A stretch of DNA of 64,000 nt from an uncultured Sutterella sp. (GTDB taxonomy: Bacteria > Pseudomonadota > Gammaproteobacteria > Burkholderiales > Burkholderiaceae_F), in assembly GCA_905213905.1 (NCBI GenBank), contig CAJMKD010000007.1, forward strand, positions 1 through 64,000, read 5' to 3'. Within the stretch, counting starts at the first letter, position 1. The number at the start of each line of letters is the position of its first letter. The notes under the pieces are model-generated. The model was not told the DNA's origin. It made no database searches and saw nothing but the letters and a program-made list of their open reading frames with translations. Positions 35,218 through 43,901 of the stretch are shown here, one piece after another. Made by a program: the position numbers and the translations under genes.

Positions 35218-35892
35218 TTAGTTTTCGTTGTCGCTCGGCGCGATCTGGTGGCGGGCAGCCCACGTCCAGGGGTTGCTGAGCCAATCAAGGAGGCTCGCCT
35301 TCTTCTCGGCTTCAAGCTTGCCGAGTTCGATCGCCTTGTCGAGAACCTTCTCGAAGCGGACGATTTCGTGGCAGGTCACGTGTTCGCGCTCGAGGAGCTT
35401 CTTCGTTTCGTCGATGCCGAACGACGTGATCGCGACGCAGTCGGTGACGATGGCGCCTTCGGCCTTGAGGCCTTCGATTGCGGAGAGAAGCGAGAGGCCC
35501 GTCGAGATGTGGTCTTCGATCAGGAGGACGCGCTTGCCCTTGACGTCGCCGCCTTCAACGCGGCTGTGGTTGCCGTAGGTCTTCGGCTGCTGGCGCACGA
35601 AGATCGAGGGCTTGTAGAGGCGGTAGGCGAGCGCTGCGGCGTGTGAGACGCCGGCGCCTTCAACGCCGGCGATGACGTCGTATTCGAGCTTCATCTGGTC
35701 GAGGCGCGAAACGGTCGTTTCGATGATGTCGCGCCAGGCATCCGGGTAGCACGTGAGCGAACGGTTGTCGACGTAGATCGGGGTGACAAGACCGGACTTG
35801 AGGCGCATCGGGGCGTCCGTGAGGAACGAAACAGCGCCGTAGTGCACGAGGTGTTCGGCCAGGATGTCTTCAGCAATGCGGGATTCGTACAT
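35218..35892 (-). CDS. pyrE: Orotate phosphoribosyltransferase-like protein
   Basis: Type I PRTase of 224 residues, most like PyrE, which makes OMP from orotate and PRPP. The PRPP loop is VLLIEDHISTGLS (122-134), with ED in place of the more common DD. The N-terminal MRLKSGLVTPIYVDNR matches the orotate-binding segment, and GVEGAGVSHAAALAYRL is the second conserved block. It is 28 bases downstream of an amidohydrolase on the same strand, so the pair is probably an operon. That pairing leaves open a salvage function (another base as acceptor) instead of de novo synthesis. Confidence 0.82.
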   Translation of the reverse strand: MYESRIAEDILAEHLVHYGAVSFLTDAPMRLKSGLVTPIYVDNRSLTCYPDAWRDIIETTVSRLDQMKLEYDVIAGVEGAGVSHAAALAYRLYKPSIFVRQQPKTYGNHSRVEGGDVKGKRVLLIEDHISTGLSLLSAIEGLKAEGAIVTDCVAITSFGIDETKKLLEREHVTCHEIVRFEKVLDKAIELGKLEAEKKASLLDWLSNPWTWAARHQIAPSDNEN

Positions 35893-35920
35893 TGAAATTT
35901 CTCCGATTCTGTCTCAAGGG

Positions 35921-36916
35921 TTACGCGATGCCGATTGCCTTGCGGCCGTTGATGGTGGCGATCTTCACGAGTTCGTCGAAGTAGTCGAAGCGGCAGCCCG
36001 TGGCGAGCGTGGTCATTTCATGCCACATGTCGCCGGCGTTCCAGGGCACCATGGCGTCGCAGACGTTGTCGGTGCCGAGCGCAACGGTGATGCCGGCGGG
36101 AACCATTTCGTCGACCGGCGTCATGGAGTTGTGCATGGGGACGAGCTGTTCGGAGCGCGGCGTATCGATCCAGGCCGTCGGGCAGGCGATCATCATGACG
36201 TCGGCTTCCTTCATGAGCTTGTAGAGGCGCTGACGGTACTGGCGCGAGTGCGCAGCGATCGAGATGCCGTGAATGGCGACCACGCGGCCCTGCATGCCGT
36301 GTTCGATCGTCTTTTCGCAGAGCTGTTCGGTTTCGTATTCGAGCGATTCGTTGAACTGGTCAACGTGCACGTGCACCATCTTGCCGAGGCGCTTGGCCGT
36401 TTCGAGAATAATGTCGAAAGCTTCGGCACCCTTGCCGTAGTCGCGTTCATCGCGCTTCGGAAGCGCGCCGATGATGTCGACGAGTTCTGCGCCGATGTCA
36501 AACCACTTGCGGGCTTCCGGATTGATCACGCCCTTGAGCGTCTGGTTGGCAAACTTGACGACGAGCTGATCCTGATAATGTTCGCGGGCGCGCAGGCCGG
36601 CCTTGATGGCGCGGTCTTCCGACTGCGGGTCAATGTCCACGAAGGTAGCAAGCGCCGTGACGCCCTGGGCGATCTGGTTCTCAAAGAAGGTGGAGAAGCG
36701 GCGGTAGAAATCCTCTTCCGTCGATTCGCGCTTGAGTCGGTCGAGCGCGTCCCACTTCTGCTGCAGCGTGCAGGTGCGGCGCAGCTCCAGGACGTCGGGC
36801 GAGAGCGTGTAGGCGCGGTCGGCATGCGCGTGGGTGTTGACCCAGCCGCCGGCGGCCTTGATCGCGGGCTCGATCATGTCGCGGATCGTCAGGGGAGTGT
36901 TTTCGTTCGTGGACAT
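35921..36916 (-). CDS. Cytosine deaminase-like amidohydrolase
   Basis: 331-residue TIM-barrel metal-dependent hydrolase. The metal ligands of the cytosine/isoguanine deaminase subgroup are visible: THAHAD (H29, H31), VHVHVDQ (H182, H184), AIHGIS (H216) and LGTDN (D283). It is shorter than CodA (about 425) because the flanking beta-sandwich strands are reduced. Its operon partner is a phosphoribosyltransferase, which favours pyrimidine or related base deamination followed by ribophosphorylation. A hydrolase of a cyclic amide remains possible. CTTCC-rich sequence just after the start (GGAAGGAGATT on the coding strand) gives a strong Shine-Dalgarno. Confidence 0.82.
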   Translation of the reverse strand: MSTNENTPLTIRDMIEPAIKAAGGWVNTHAHADRAYTLSPDVLELRRTCTLQQKWDALDRLKRESTEEDFYRRFSTFFENQIAQGVTALATFVDIDPQSEDRAIKAGLRAREHYQDQLVVKFANQTLKGVINPEARKWFDIGAELVDIIGALPKRDERDYGKGAEAFDIILETAKRLGKMVHVHVDQFNESLEYETEQLCEKTIEHGMQGRVVAIHGISIAAHSRQYRQRLYKLMKEADVMMIACPTAWIDTPRSEQLVPMHNSMTPVDEMVPAGITVALGTDNVCDAMVPWNAGDMWHEMTTLATGCRFDYFDELVKIATINGRKAIGIA

Positions 36917-37271
36917 TGACGAATCTCCTTCCGTAAAGATGATTAGCGGATTTGATGCAAATTAACTCGGCTACGAAAATGCCGTGATCGTGGGCTTCAC
37001 GTTTTCGCGGCTCAAATTGACGAAATTTTATGGATGAGCTCTATGTTCGTCAAGACTAAGAAACATTTAGTTTCATTTGTCGATAGATGAGCGTGTTTGA
37101 TCGACAAATAGTCGAAAAATTTCAAATACTTGATCGGGATTCAGGAAAGAAGGGGAATCCTTTGCAAAAAGGCGCCCGTCAATCGACATGCCGATGACGG
37201 GCGGAATTGGTTTGGCGCGGCTTTGCCGCTGCTGGCTTCTCTGCGGGAAAAAGAACGGCGTTCGGGCTGCG
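36917..37271. promoter_or_regulatory. Promoter region of the amidohydrolase-PRTase operon
   Basis: 355 bp without a gene, AT-rich between about 36950 and 37140. It holds a perfect 10-bp inverted repeat ATTTGTCGAT (37075-37084) / ATCGACAAAT (37100-37109), a likely operator about 160 bp upstream of the start, and the terminator of the next minus-strand gene. Confidence 0.55.
37166..37202 (-). terminator. Terminator of the small membrane-protein gene
   Basis: Perfect stem GCCCGTCA/TGACGGGC (37174-37181 with 37195-37202). On the minus strand it is followed by GCCTTTTTGC. Confidence 0.75.
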
Positions 37272-37628
37272 TCAGTGCCCTTCGCTTTCCGTCGCTCGGT
37301 AAAAACGCTTAAGCGTTCTGGTGCGCAGAAGGAGCGCAGCCGCGAAGGTGAAAAGCGCCGTGCCGGCCATGATGGCCCCGGCGAGCAGAGGAGAGCGGCC
37401 TTCCTCGATGCGGCTCATGACGAGCATCACGCCCGCGCGAAGCCATTCGATCGACCAGAGCGAAAGGAGCGCAAACTGCAGGAGCCGCATCCAGTTTCTG
37501 GGAACGAAAAGGAGCAGCAGGCAGATGAGCGGAAGCGCGACGGCGTAGCCGAAGCCATGAAACATCAGGTGCGCGCCGAAAAGCACGTGCGCAAGCACGG
37601 GCGGCACGAAAAAAAGGAAGGTTTTCAT
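37272..37628 (-). CDS. Small integral membrane protein of unknown function
   Basis: 118 residues with four predicted TM helices (about 3-22, 26-43, 47-68 and 83-102) and a short basic C-terminal tail ending RFYRATESEGH. No motif that I recognise. It follows the YgbA-type gene on the same strand with a 57-base gap and is ended by its own terminator, so the two may be co-transcribed. Confidence 0.7.
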   Translation of the reverse strand: MKTFLFFVPPVLAHVLFGAHLMFHGFGYAVALPLICLLLLFVPRNWMRLLQFALLSLWSIEWLRAGVMLVMSRIEEGRSPLLAGAIMAGTALFTFAAALLLRTRTLKRFYRATESEGH

Positions 37629-37685
37629 TGAAGAAATGCGATGTCTGCCGCGCCGGGCGCGCGGCGGTCTTTGTCGGTTTTTCGG

Positions 37686-38171
37686 TTATTTCGTTGTTTT
37701 GCGATTGGGGGCTTCAGAGCCGCGTGCGGTTTTGTCGGCGCCCTCGGCGGGCTTGGCGCGCCCGCGCAGATTTCTCGGCTTCTCAGGGGGCTCCGCTCGC
37801 GAATACAGAAGGTGCTTCACCGTGAGCACGGGGTGCGAAAAGAGAAGCCTCGGTCCTGCCCAGCGCATGATGACCCGCGCCTTTTCCTTTTCCTCGGGCT
37901 TGTAGCAGTGAATGCGGCATTTGGCGCAGACAGGCTTCTCGCCGCCATAGGGACAGCAGGCAAGGCGCTTTTTCGCGTATTCGAGAAAGCTTCTGCAGTC
38001 TTCGCAAAGCCCGTCCTCATCCGGGAGATGATGCTTGCGGCAGTAAAGTCGCACCATCGCCTCGATCGTCATCGCTTCTTCCTTGAGGCGCGGAATGGTT
38101 TCAAGCCGCGCCATTCGATCGGGACGCGCGGCAGGCTTCCGTTCGTTCTTTTCGGCGTCAAATTCGGTCAT
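37686..38171 (-). CDS. ygbA: YgbA-type (nitrous oxide-stimulated promoter) Cys-rich protein
   Basis: 161 residues, of the family named after E. coli YgbA, a gene of the NsrR/nitrosative-stress regulon. Conserved landmarks are MVRLYCRKHH, LCEDCRSFLEYAKKRL, CPYGGEKPVCAKCRIHCYKP and VMRWAGPRLLFSHPVLTVKHLL. Eight cysteines (44, 56, 59, 72, 73, 82, 85, 89) suggest metal or Fe-S binding. Compared with YgbA there is a basic N-terminal extension (about 25) and a charged C-terminal tail (about 35). A role in recovery from NO stress would suit an intestinal host; no NsrR site was identified. Confidence 0.88.
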   Translation of the reverse strand: MTEFDAEKNERKPAARPDRMARLETIPRLKEEAMTIEAMVRLYCRKHHLPDEDGLCEDCRSFLEYAKKRLACCPYGGEKPVCAKCRIHCYKPEEKEKARVIMRWAGPRLLFSHPVLTVKHLLYSRAEPPEKPRNLRGRAKPAEGADKTARGSEAPNRKTTK

Positions 38172-38427
38172 GGTTCTTTGCTATTGTTTCCTTTGGCCGG
38201 CGCAGGCGTCGGTAATGCGTGTAAACGTTGAGCCCTGCGAGGCACGTTGCACGCCGAACATTCGACGCCGAGCAAAACGGCTGCAGTGGCAAAGTTCTAA
38301 TATTGAACGCTGAAACTTAATTGGACCTTTCGAAAAACTCCTTAAAAAATATACCTTTAGGGAGTGTTCTAACAGTATAGGAAGCTCTCCCGGATGGGAG
38401 GGCGCCAATCACCCGCAAGGAGGGGAA

Positions 38428-39528
38428 ATGCCTTTGATTTACGATCCGGCTGTTCTGCGCCGCGAACTTCATGAAATGCCCGAACTCGCGATGCAGGAAG
38501 TGAAGACCTCGGCTTACGTGCTCGAAAAGCTTCAGGCGCTCGGCATTGAAGCGCACCGCATCGGCGAAACGACGGGCGTGCTCGGCATCATCCGCGGCAC
38601 GGAACCCGGCCCCGTCATGATGCTGCGCGCCGACATGGATGCGCTGCCCTTCACGATCGACGGCAAGGACTGCGCCATTCACGCCTGCGGCCATGACGGC
38701 CACACCGCGATGCTGCTTGCCGCAGCGAGCCGGCTCGTCGGCCACGTCAAGCGCGGCACGCTCAAGCTTCTTTTCCAGCCTGCTGAAGAAAAGATCATCG
38801 GCGCGCCCGCCATGATCCGCGAAGGCGTCATTGACGACGTCGACCTGATCCTCGGCGCCCACATCCGCCCGATCCAGGACGTGCCCGCCGGGAAGCTCTG
38901 CGCTGGCGTGCGCCACACCGCGTCTTCCACCGCTTTCGTGACGGTGAAGGGCCGCGGCGCGCATGCTTCGCGTCCGCATCTTGGCGTCAACTCGATCGAC
39001 CTCGGCTGCGCCATCGTGAACGCCGTTCAGTCGATCTGGCTTGACCCGCGCGCCATCTGGTCGATGAAGGCCACGCAGTTCCACGCCGACTCCGGCGCGA
39101 CGAACACGGTGCCCGACAACGCCCGCATCACGTACGACATCCGTACGGAAACCAACGAGCTCATGGCGGAAATCCAGGAAAAGATGAAGGCTGCCGTTGA
39201 AAATACGGCCCGCGCCTTCGGCGGCGAAGCCACGATCGACTTCCCGGAATACTGCCCGGCCGCCGTCTACGACGAAGACTTCCGTCAGGAAGTGGCCGAC
39301 ACGATCGTCGAGTGCTTCGGCGCCGAGAACCTCGTTGGCGACTGCGGCGGCGGCGGTGAAGACTTCCACTTCTACAAGCTCCACAAGCCCTCGATGAAGG
39401 CTGCCTACTTCGGCGTCGGCGTCGGTGCGGAGCCGGGGCTCCATGCCGCGACGATGCACTTTGACGATTCGCTCCTCGTGATGGGCGTGGACGTCTTCGA
39501 GAAGATGGTTCTCAAGCACCTCGGCTGA
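38428..39528 (+). CDS. M20D-family amidohydrolase/peptidase
   Basis: 366-residue dinuclear metallohydrolase of the aminoacylase/hippurate hydrolase/IAA-amino acid hydrolase group. RRELHEMPELAMQE starts the fold. Metal and catalytic residues lie in LRADMDALP, ACGHDGHTAM, FQPAEEKIIG and LGAHI, with a dimerisation (lid) domain at about 165-280 and GGGGEDFHFY near the end. It would release an amino acid from an N-acyl or aryl amide. AAGGAGGGG gives a strong Shine-Dalgarno. The 256-bp upstream region is AT-rich (38300-38375), probably the promoter. No transporter in the same operon. Confidence 0.9.
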   Translation: MPLIYDPAVLRRELHEMPELAMQEVKTSAYVLEKLQALGIEAHRIGETTGVLGIIRGTEPGPVMMLRADMDALPFTIDGKDCAIHACGHDGHTAMLLAAASRLVGHVKRGTLKLLFQPAEEKIIGAPAMIREGVIDDVDLILGAHIRPIQDVPAGKLCAGVRHTASSTAFVTVKGRGAHASRPHLGVNSIDLGCAIVNAVQSIWLDPRAIWSMKATQFHADSGATNTVPDNARITYDIRTETNELMAEIQEKMKAAVENTARAFGGEATIDFPEYCPAAVYDEDFRQEVADTIVECFGAENLVGDCGGGGEDFHFYKLHKPSMKAAYFGVGVGAEPGLHAATMHFDDSLLVMGVDVFEKMVLKHLG

Positions 39529-39542
39529 TATCCGAGCACTGA

Positions 39543-39611
39543 CGGGCGAAGAGCGATGTTCGCCCGTGCATGACACAAGCATGGGCGTCGAAGAGATTCG
39601 GCGCCCATGCT
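39543..39611 (+). terminator. Two tandem hairpins after the M20 gene
   Basis: Stem CGGGCGAA/TTCGCCCG (39543-39566) is followed by a perfect 10-bp stem AGCATGGGCG/CGCCCATGCT (39578-39611). Neither has a proper T-run, so their role in termination is uncertain. Confidence 0.45.
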
Positions 39612-39791
39612 GTTATAGGCTCGTCGAACGGAATGAAGAAGCGTGCATGCGCTCGCGCGAGCGTGTCAGCCAATGTCTGCAGGCGACGGCTTGCAGGAAG
39701 CTAATTTGTTCTTTTTTCGGAAACTTTTTTCGACTGATTTGAGTAAAAAGCTTAATTGCGAGACAATACGGGATCTTGAGCAAAGGAGGGA

Positions 39792-41168
39792 ATGCCTATG
39801 ACCGTGACGAGCGGCGAAGACAAAAAGAAGATTGAAGAACGCGAAATTGATCTGACGGAACTCGATCGACTCGACGAAATGGAGGATGCGGAAAGGCGCG
39901 CGGCCGAACCGCACACCGTGAGGAAGCTCAAAAGCTTCCGAGCGTCGCTCTTCGAGCGCGTCCGCTCAAAATTCCGAGAGCCGCCGGCGCTCACGGCTTC
40001 GCGCCTCGCCTTCTTTTTGGGCGGCTTCGTCTTCGCCGTTTGGGCGGCCATGGTGCCCTTCGTCAAGCAGTATCTCGGCCTTGACGAAGGGCAGATGGGC
40101 ATGCTGCTGCTTTGCCTCGGGCTTGGCGCTCTGATCGCCATGCCGCTCACGGGCGGCATCGTCGGTCGATTCGGCTGCCGCCGGGTGCTGCGCTGGTCGG
40201 TGCCCGCCACCATGGCCTGCGGGATGCTTCTCGCTGCCTCCACGCAGGTGGCCGTGACGGCCGTGTCGCTTTTTGTTTTCGGCGCAGCCTTCGGCATCAT
40301 GGACGTTGCAATGAGCATTCACGCCGTTGAGGTGGAAAAGCGCATGAAGGCGCCCGTGCTCTCGGGCGTCTATGCCTTCTACCCGATCGGCGGCGTTGCA
40401 GGCGCGCTCGTGATGTCGGCGCTCCTCAACATGGGCTTTCCGGCGATTCCCTGCGTGATCGTGCTGATGACGCTCGCGCAGTTTGCGTGGATTGCGGCTG
40501 GCAGCTCGATCATCGCCACGGCGGGGCGCTCCGAGGTCGGCGCGCCGAAATTTGTGATGCCTAAAGGCCGGGTGCTTCTCTATGGCGCGGTGGTGTTCGT
40601 GCTTTATCTCGCCGACGGGGCGGTTCTTGACTGGGGCGGACTGCTCTTGAGCGCGGAGCAGGGGGCAAGCATTGAAAATGCCGCCATGGGCTACGCGAGC
40701 TTCTCGGTTGCCATGACCCTCATGCGGCTTGTGGGCGGCAGGGTTGTGATCTTTCTCGGTCCGCGGAACACGGTCATCCTCGGCTCGCTTCTCGGCGCAG
40801 CCGCTTTCTGCTGCGCAGTGATTCTCGGGAATCCCTATGTTTCGGTGCTCTGCTTCTTCTTTGTGGGGCTCGGCGCTTCGAACATTACGCCGCTCACTTT
40901 CTCTGAAGCCGGCCGCACGAAGAGCATGCCGATGAGCGCAGCGCTCGCTGCTGTTTCGACGCTCGGCTACAGCGGCGTCCTCGTCGGACCTGCCATGATC
41001 GGCGGCATTGCGCACGCGACGAGCCTGCCGACGGCTTTCTACTTTGTGGCGTTTTTGCTTGTCCTCACGGCCTTCGCGGGCGTCTTCTACCCGAGCAAAG
41101 CGGAAGAAGCCGCCAATCGCGCCGCCGAAAGCCGCCCGGCTGAAGGCGCTTCTGACGCTTCTGAATAA
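39792..41168 (+). CDS. Major facilitator superfamily transporter (YbjJ-like)
   Basis: 458 residues with 12 TM helices from about residue 75 to 440. A hydrophilic, highly charged N-terminal tail of about 70 residues precedes them, longer than usual. The conserved MFS loop 2-3 motif appears as GGIVGRFGCRRVLRW. The overall pattern (small side-chain-rich TMs, GLGASNITPLTFSEAGR) resembles the YbjJ/fucose-permease-like group. Substrate unknown. AGGAGG precedes the ATG at 39792; ATG 39798 is an alternative. It is convergent with the dCMP deaminase-like gene, separated by the hairpin at 41185-41213. Confidence 0.9.
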   Translation: MPMTVTSGEDKKKIEEREIDLTELDRLDEMEDAERRAAEPHTVRKLKSFRASLFERVRSKFREPPALTASRLAFFLGGFVFAVWAAMVPFVKQYLGLDEGQMGMLLLCLGLGALIAMPLTGGIVGRFGCRRVLRWSVPATMACGMLLAASTQVAVTAVSLFVFGAAFGIMDVAMSIHAVEVEKRMKAPVLSGVYAFYPIGGVAGALVMSALLNMGFPAIPCVIVLMTLAQFAWIAAGSSIIATAGRSEVGAPKFVMPKGRVLLYGAVVFVLYLADGAVLDWGGLLLSAEQGASIENAAMGYASFSVAMTLMRLVGGRVVIFLGPRNTVILGSLLGAAAFCCAVILGNPYVSVLCFFFVGLGASNITPLTFSEAGRTKSMPMSAALAAVSTLGYSGVLVGPAMIGGIAHATSLPTAFYFVAFLLVLTAFAGVFYPSKAEEAANRAAESRPAEGASDASE

Positions 41169-41184
41169 GGCCGCAGCGAAAAGT

Positions 41185-41213
41185 GCAGGCGCCGCCCTTT
41201 GAGCGGCGTCTGC
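41185..41213. terminator. Hairpin between convergent genes
   Basis: Stem GCAGGCGCCGC/GCGGCGTCTGC with one G-U pair and loop CCTTTGA. On the minus strand it is followed, after AC-, by TTTT. Probably a shared terminator. Confidence 0.55.
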
Positions 41214-41216
41214 GCC

Positions 41217-41633
41217 TTAAAGCTGAACGACTTCAACGCCGGCGTGCCGCAGGAACTTGAGCCCTTCGTCGCTTCGGTAGAGCTCGTGATAGAAAACCTG
41301 CGAGATGCCGCATTTCTGAATGAGCAGCGCGCAGTGAATGCACGGGCTGTGCGTGATGAAGATGGCGGCGCCCTTGGAGGAGTAGCCGTTTTCTGCGAGC
41401 TTCGCAATGGCGTTCAGCTCGGCGTGCTGCACTTCAGGGCGCGTGACGAGCTCGCCGTTCACTTCCATTTCGCAGCAGTTGTCGTAGCCTGTCGGCATGC
41501 CGTTCCAGCCGAACGAAATGATGGAATGGTTCTTGACGATCACGCAGCCGACTTTGAGCCGCTTGGCATAGCTGCGCTCTGCGGCAATGTGCGCGATCCG
41601 CATATACATCTGATTGTCTTTTTTGATGTCCAC
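41217..41633 (-). CDS. dCMP deaminase-family protein
   Basis: 138-residue zinc-dependent cytidine/deoxycytidylate deaminase fold. Zinc ligands and proton shuttle: H70 and E72 (QHAELNAI), C98 and C101 (SPCIHC). RLKVGCVIVKNHSIISFGWNG is typical of dCMP deaminases, which make dUMP for thymidylate synthesis. A 15-residue longer reading from 41678 is rejected in favour of GTG 41633, which has AAGGAG ten bases upstream. The long loop after MPTGY (DNCCEMEVNG) fits the dCMP-specific subgroup. The gene lies downstream of efp. Confidence 0.85.
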   Translation of the reverse strand: MDIKKDNQMYMRIAHIAAERSYAKRLKVGCVIVKNHSIISFGWNGMPTGYDNCCEMEVNGELVTRPEVQHAELNAIAKLAENGYSSKGAAIFITHSPCIHCALLIQKCGISQVFYHELYRSDEGLKFLRHAGVEVVQL

Positions 41634-41714
41634 GATCGACAGGCTCCTTGCGAGAAAAGGCCAGCAGTGCTGGCGCAATGCGCGTCAAATATAACGAAAG
41701 TGCGCCTGCGCGGG

Positions 41715-41752
41715 CAAAAGAAAACCCGGCCGGACATTGTCTCGGTCGGGTT
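41715..41752 (-). terminator. Terminator of efp
   Basis: Stem AACCCGGCCG/CGGTCGGGTT (41723-41752) with one G-U pair. On the minus strand it is followed by TTTTCTTTT. Strong. Confidence 0.85.
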
Positions 41753-41807
41753 TCGGGAATCAGCGCTTCGGTTGAATGACCGATGCGACGCCGCTCACTG
41801 AGTCAAA

Positions 41808-42365
41808 TTACTTGACGCGGTTGCGGTATTCGCCCGTGCGGGTGTCGATTTCGATCTTGTCGCCCGTTTCAACGAAGGCCGGGACGGCGAGTTCGTAGCC
41901 GGTGGCGATCTTGGCGGGCTTCATGACCTTGCCGGAGGTGTCGCCCTTGACGGCCGGTTCCGTGTAGGTGATTTCGCGAACGAGGATCGTCGGGAGTTCG
42001 ATCGAGATGGCGCGGCCTTCGTAGAAGACGCATTCGGCAGGCATGCCGTCTTCGAGGTACTTGAGGGCTTCGGCCATGACGTCGGAGTCGACTTCGTACT
42101 GGTTGTATTCTTCGTCCATCCAGACATAGTGCGGGTCGGCGAAGTAGGAGTACGTGACTTCCTTGCGTTCGAGGATGAGGTCTTCGAACTTGTCGTCAGC
42201 GCGGAAGACGGTTTCCGTCGTGGCATTCGTCAGAAGATTCTTCATCTTCATCTTGACGGTGGAGGCGCCGCGGCCGCCCTTGGAGTATTCAGCCTTGACG
42301 ACGACCATCGGATCCTTGCCGACCATGAACACGTTGCCGACGCGCAGTTCCTGTGCGGTTTTCAT
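41808..42365 (-). CDS. efp: Elongation factor P (Arg32 type)
   Basis: 185-residue, three-domain (KOW/OB/OB) tRNA mimic that rescues ribosomes stalled at polyproline. MKTAQELRVGNVFMVG is the N terminus; a longer in-frame reading to 42509 is rejected because GAGGAA sits eight bases before ATG 42365. The loop that reaches the peptidyl-transferase centre reads SKGGRGAST, putting Arg at position 32 where E. coli has Lys34. Arg32 EF-P is activated by rhamnosylation by EarP, and earP is the next gene upstream. The C-terminal domain ends ETGDKIEIDTRTGEYRNRVK. Confidence 0.97.
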   Translation of the reverse strand: MKTAQELRVGNVFMVGKDPMVVVKAEYSKGGRGASTVKMKMKNLLTNATTETVFRADDKFEDLILERKEVTYSYFADPHYVWMDEEYNQYEVDSDVMAEALKYLEDGMPAECVFYEGRAISIELPTILVREITYTEPAVKGDTSGKVMKPAKIATGYELAVPAFVETGDKIEIDTRTGEYRNRVK

Positions 42366-42663
42366 TTCAAAAAATTCCTCAGAAAGAGTGTTCGAGAATG
42401 CGTCCCCGACACGTCTCGATCCGGCGCGCCGCGCACGTGCTTCGTGCAGGCTGCGTCGATGCGGGTGCAAGGACTGATGCAAAAAAACTTTAACGGCGCA
42501 TTTTAGCAAAATCGCCGGCTGTGCGTTTTCCGGTTGCCCGCAAGCGCCATAAAGGGCTGCGCTCGAGGCGCATGATGGCAGAAAAGCGAGCTTGGCGAGC
42601 GTCGCCTGCCAGCGAGTGGCGCAGCGGCGCTTCTTGTGCGGCCCGGCGCTCCTTTTGGGGAGG
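42366..42663. other. earP-efp intergenic region
   Basis: 298 bp without a gene, probably carrying the efp promoter. An AT-rich stretch lies near 42480-42520. I see no clear -35/-10 pair or terminator for earP. Confidence 0.4.
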
Positions 42664-43860
42664 TCAGCCTTGCTGGGCGCGTTCGATCATGTGCCGCGCC
42701 AGGTCGCCGCGTGCAAAGAGCGACTCGCGCCAGCGCCGCATGCCGGCATGAAGTGCGGGTGCGGCGTCAAGAAACCGCGCGAGCGTCTCGGGCGAGAGCG
42801 TGCCTTCGAGCCAGTCGCGGTTGGCTTCGGCAAAAATGTCTCGGAGGGGCGCTGATTCAAAGCTCGGCAGAATGCGCTCGAGCCAGGCGTCGAGCTTGAT
42901 GCGGTGCGCATGATCTTCGGTGGGGTAGGTTGCCCAGAGCACGGGCTTGCCGGCGAGCTGCGCGCGCACGAAGCTGTCTTCGCCCCGAATGGCGGCGACG
43001 TCCGACGCCCAGAGGAGCTTGTCAAAATCGGCCTGCGGCAGAAAGGGCGAACGCCGCAGGCGAATGTGCGCGCCTGCGGGACCGGCCGCTTCAACGGCGC
43101 TTGCAAGGCGGTCGCCCGCTTCGCCTGGCGCCGCGAGCACGTTGATCGGCTCAGGCCGGGCAAGCAGTCCGGCGGCAAAAGCTTCAACGGCGTTTTTCGG
43201 ATAGGCGAAGAAAAAGAGCGTCCGCAGCGACGGATCGCAGCCGAGGGATTCAAGAAAGCTTTGCTTTTGAGAGAGGAAGGCGGCTTCTCGCGCCTTGTAG
43301 TCGTCTTCGATCAGAAGGCCGCCAGTGCGGTCGGTAAAGCCGGGGAAGAACCAGAGCTTGCGGATGGGCAGCGTCGGATGAAGCCCCCAGATGTTGTGAT
43401 AGTCCTCGACCCAGGCTTCGGCAGAGAGGTAGTCGAGGTTGAAGTAGAAGGGAATGCGCGGATCCGACGCATCGGTTTTTGCTTGAAGACGGCCGGCGAT
43501 CGCGCGTTCGTAGTTCTCCGGCAGCCGGCAGGCGAAGGTTTCGATGATGAGATCCGCTGCGCCGGGGTTTGCCTGCGATGCGAATCGGCGCCAGTCAAGC
43601 ACCTCGATGCCGTCGGCGCGGCCGAGCGACGCACGGCCTTCGGATGAGGCGAGCGCGGGCTTCAGAGCCGGCACCAAGTTGGCGAGCACGTCGGGACGGT
43701 CGGTAATGAGGCGGACGGCGAGCCCGAGGGCGGCGAGGCGCTTGGCAAGACGCCAGCACACGCCTGCGTCGCCAAAGTTGTCGATGACGGCGCAGAAAAT
43801 GTCCGCGGTGCGGAAGGGATCGCAGAATCCGTTGCAGACTGCGGCGGAAGTTGTTGTCAT
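42664..43860 (-). CDS. earP: EF-P arginine rhamnosyltransferase EarP
   Basis: 398-residue GT-B glycosyltransferase (formerly DUF2331) that transfers rhamnose from TDP-beta-L-rhamnose to Arg32 of EF-P. Hallmarks are the N-terminal IFCAVIDNFGDAGVCWRLAKRLA with the catalytic Asp region, FYFNLDYLSAEAWVEDYHNIWGLHP, and the nucleotide-sugar pocket SDVAAIRGEDSFVRAQLAGKPVLW. ATG 43860 is preferred over a 15-residue longer reading because it is nearer the conserved domain; the Shine-Dalgarno is weak. Adjacent to efp, as in Neisseria and Pseudomonas. It implies an rml pathway elsewhere in the genome. Confidence 0.95.
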   Translation of the reverse strand: MTTTSAAVCNGFCDPFRTADIFCAVIDNFGDAGVCWRLAKRLAALGLAVRLITDRPDVLANLVPALKPALASSEGRASLGRADGIEVLDWRRFASQANPGAADLIIETFACRLPENYERAIAGRLQAKTDASDPRIPFYFNLDYLSAEAWVEDYHNIWGLHPTLPIRKLWFFPGFTDRTGGLLIEDDYKAREAAFLSQKQSFLESLGCDPSLRTLFFFAYPKNAVEAFAAGLLARPEPINVLAAPGEAGDRLASAVEAAGPAGAHIRLRRSPFLPQADFDKLLWASDVAAIRGEDSFVRAQLAGKPVLWATYPTEDHAHRIKLDAWLERILPSFESAPLRDIFAEANRDWLEGTLSPETLARFLDAAPALHAGMRRWRESLFARGDLARHMIERAQQG

Positions 43861-43901
43861 ATTGCAGTTTCTAGGACGGCGCGCGCAGCGTCGCCGGTTA
43901 T

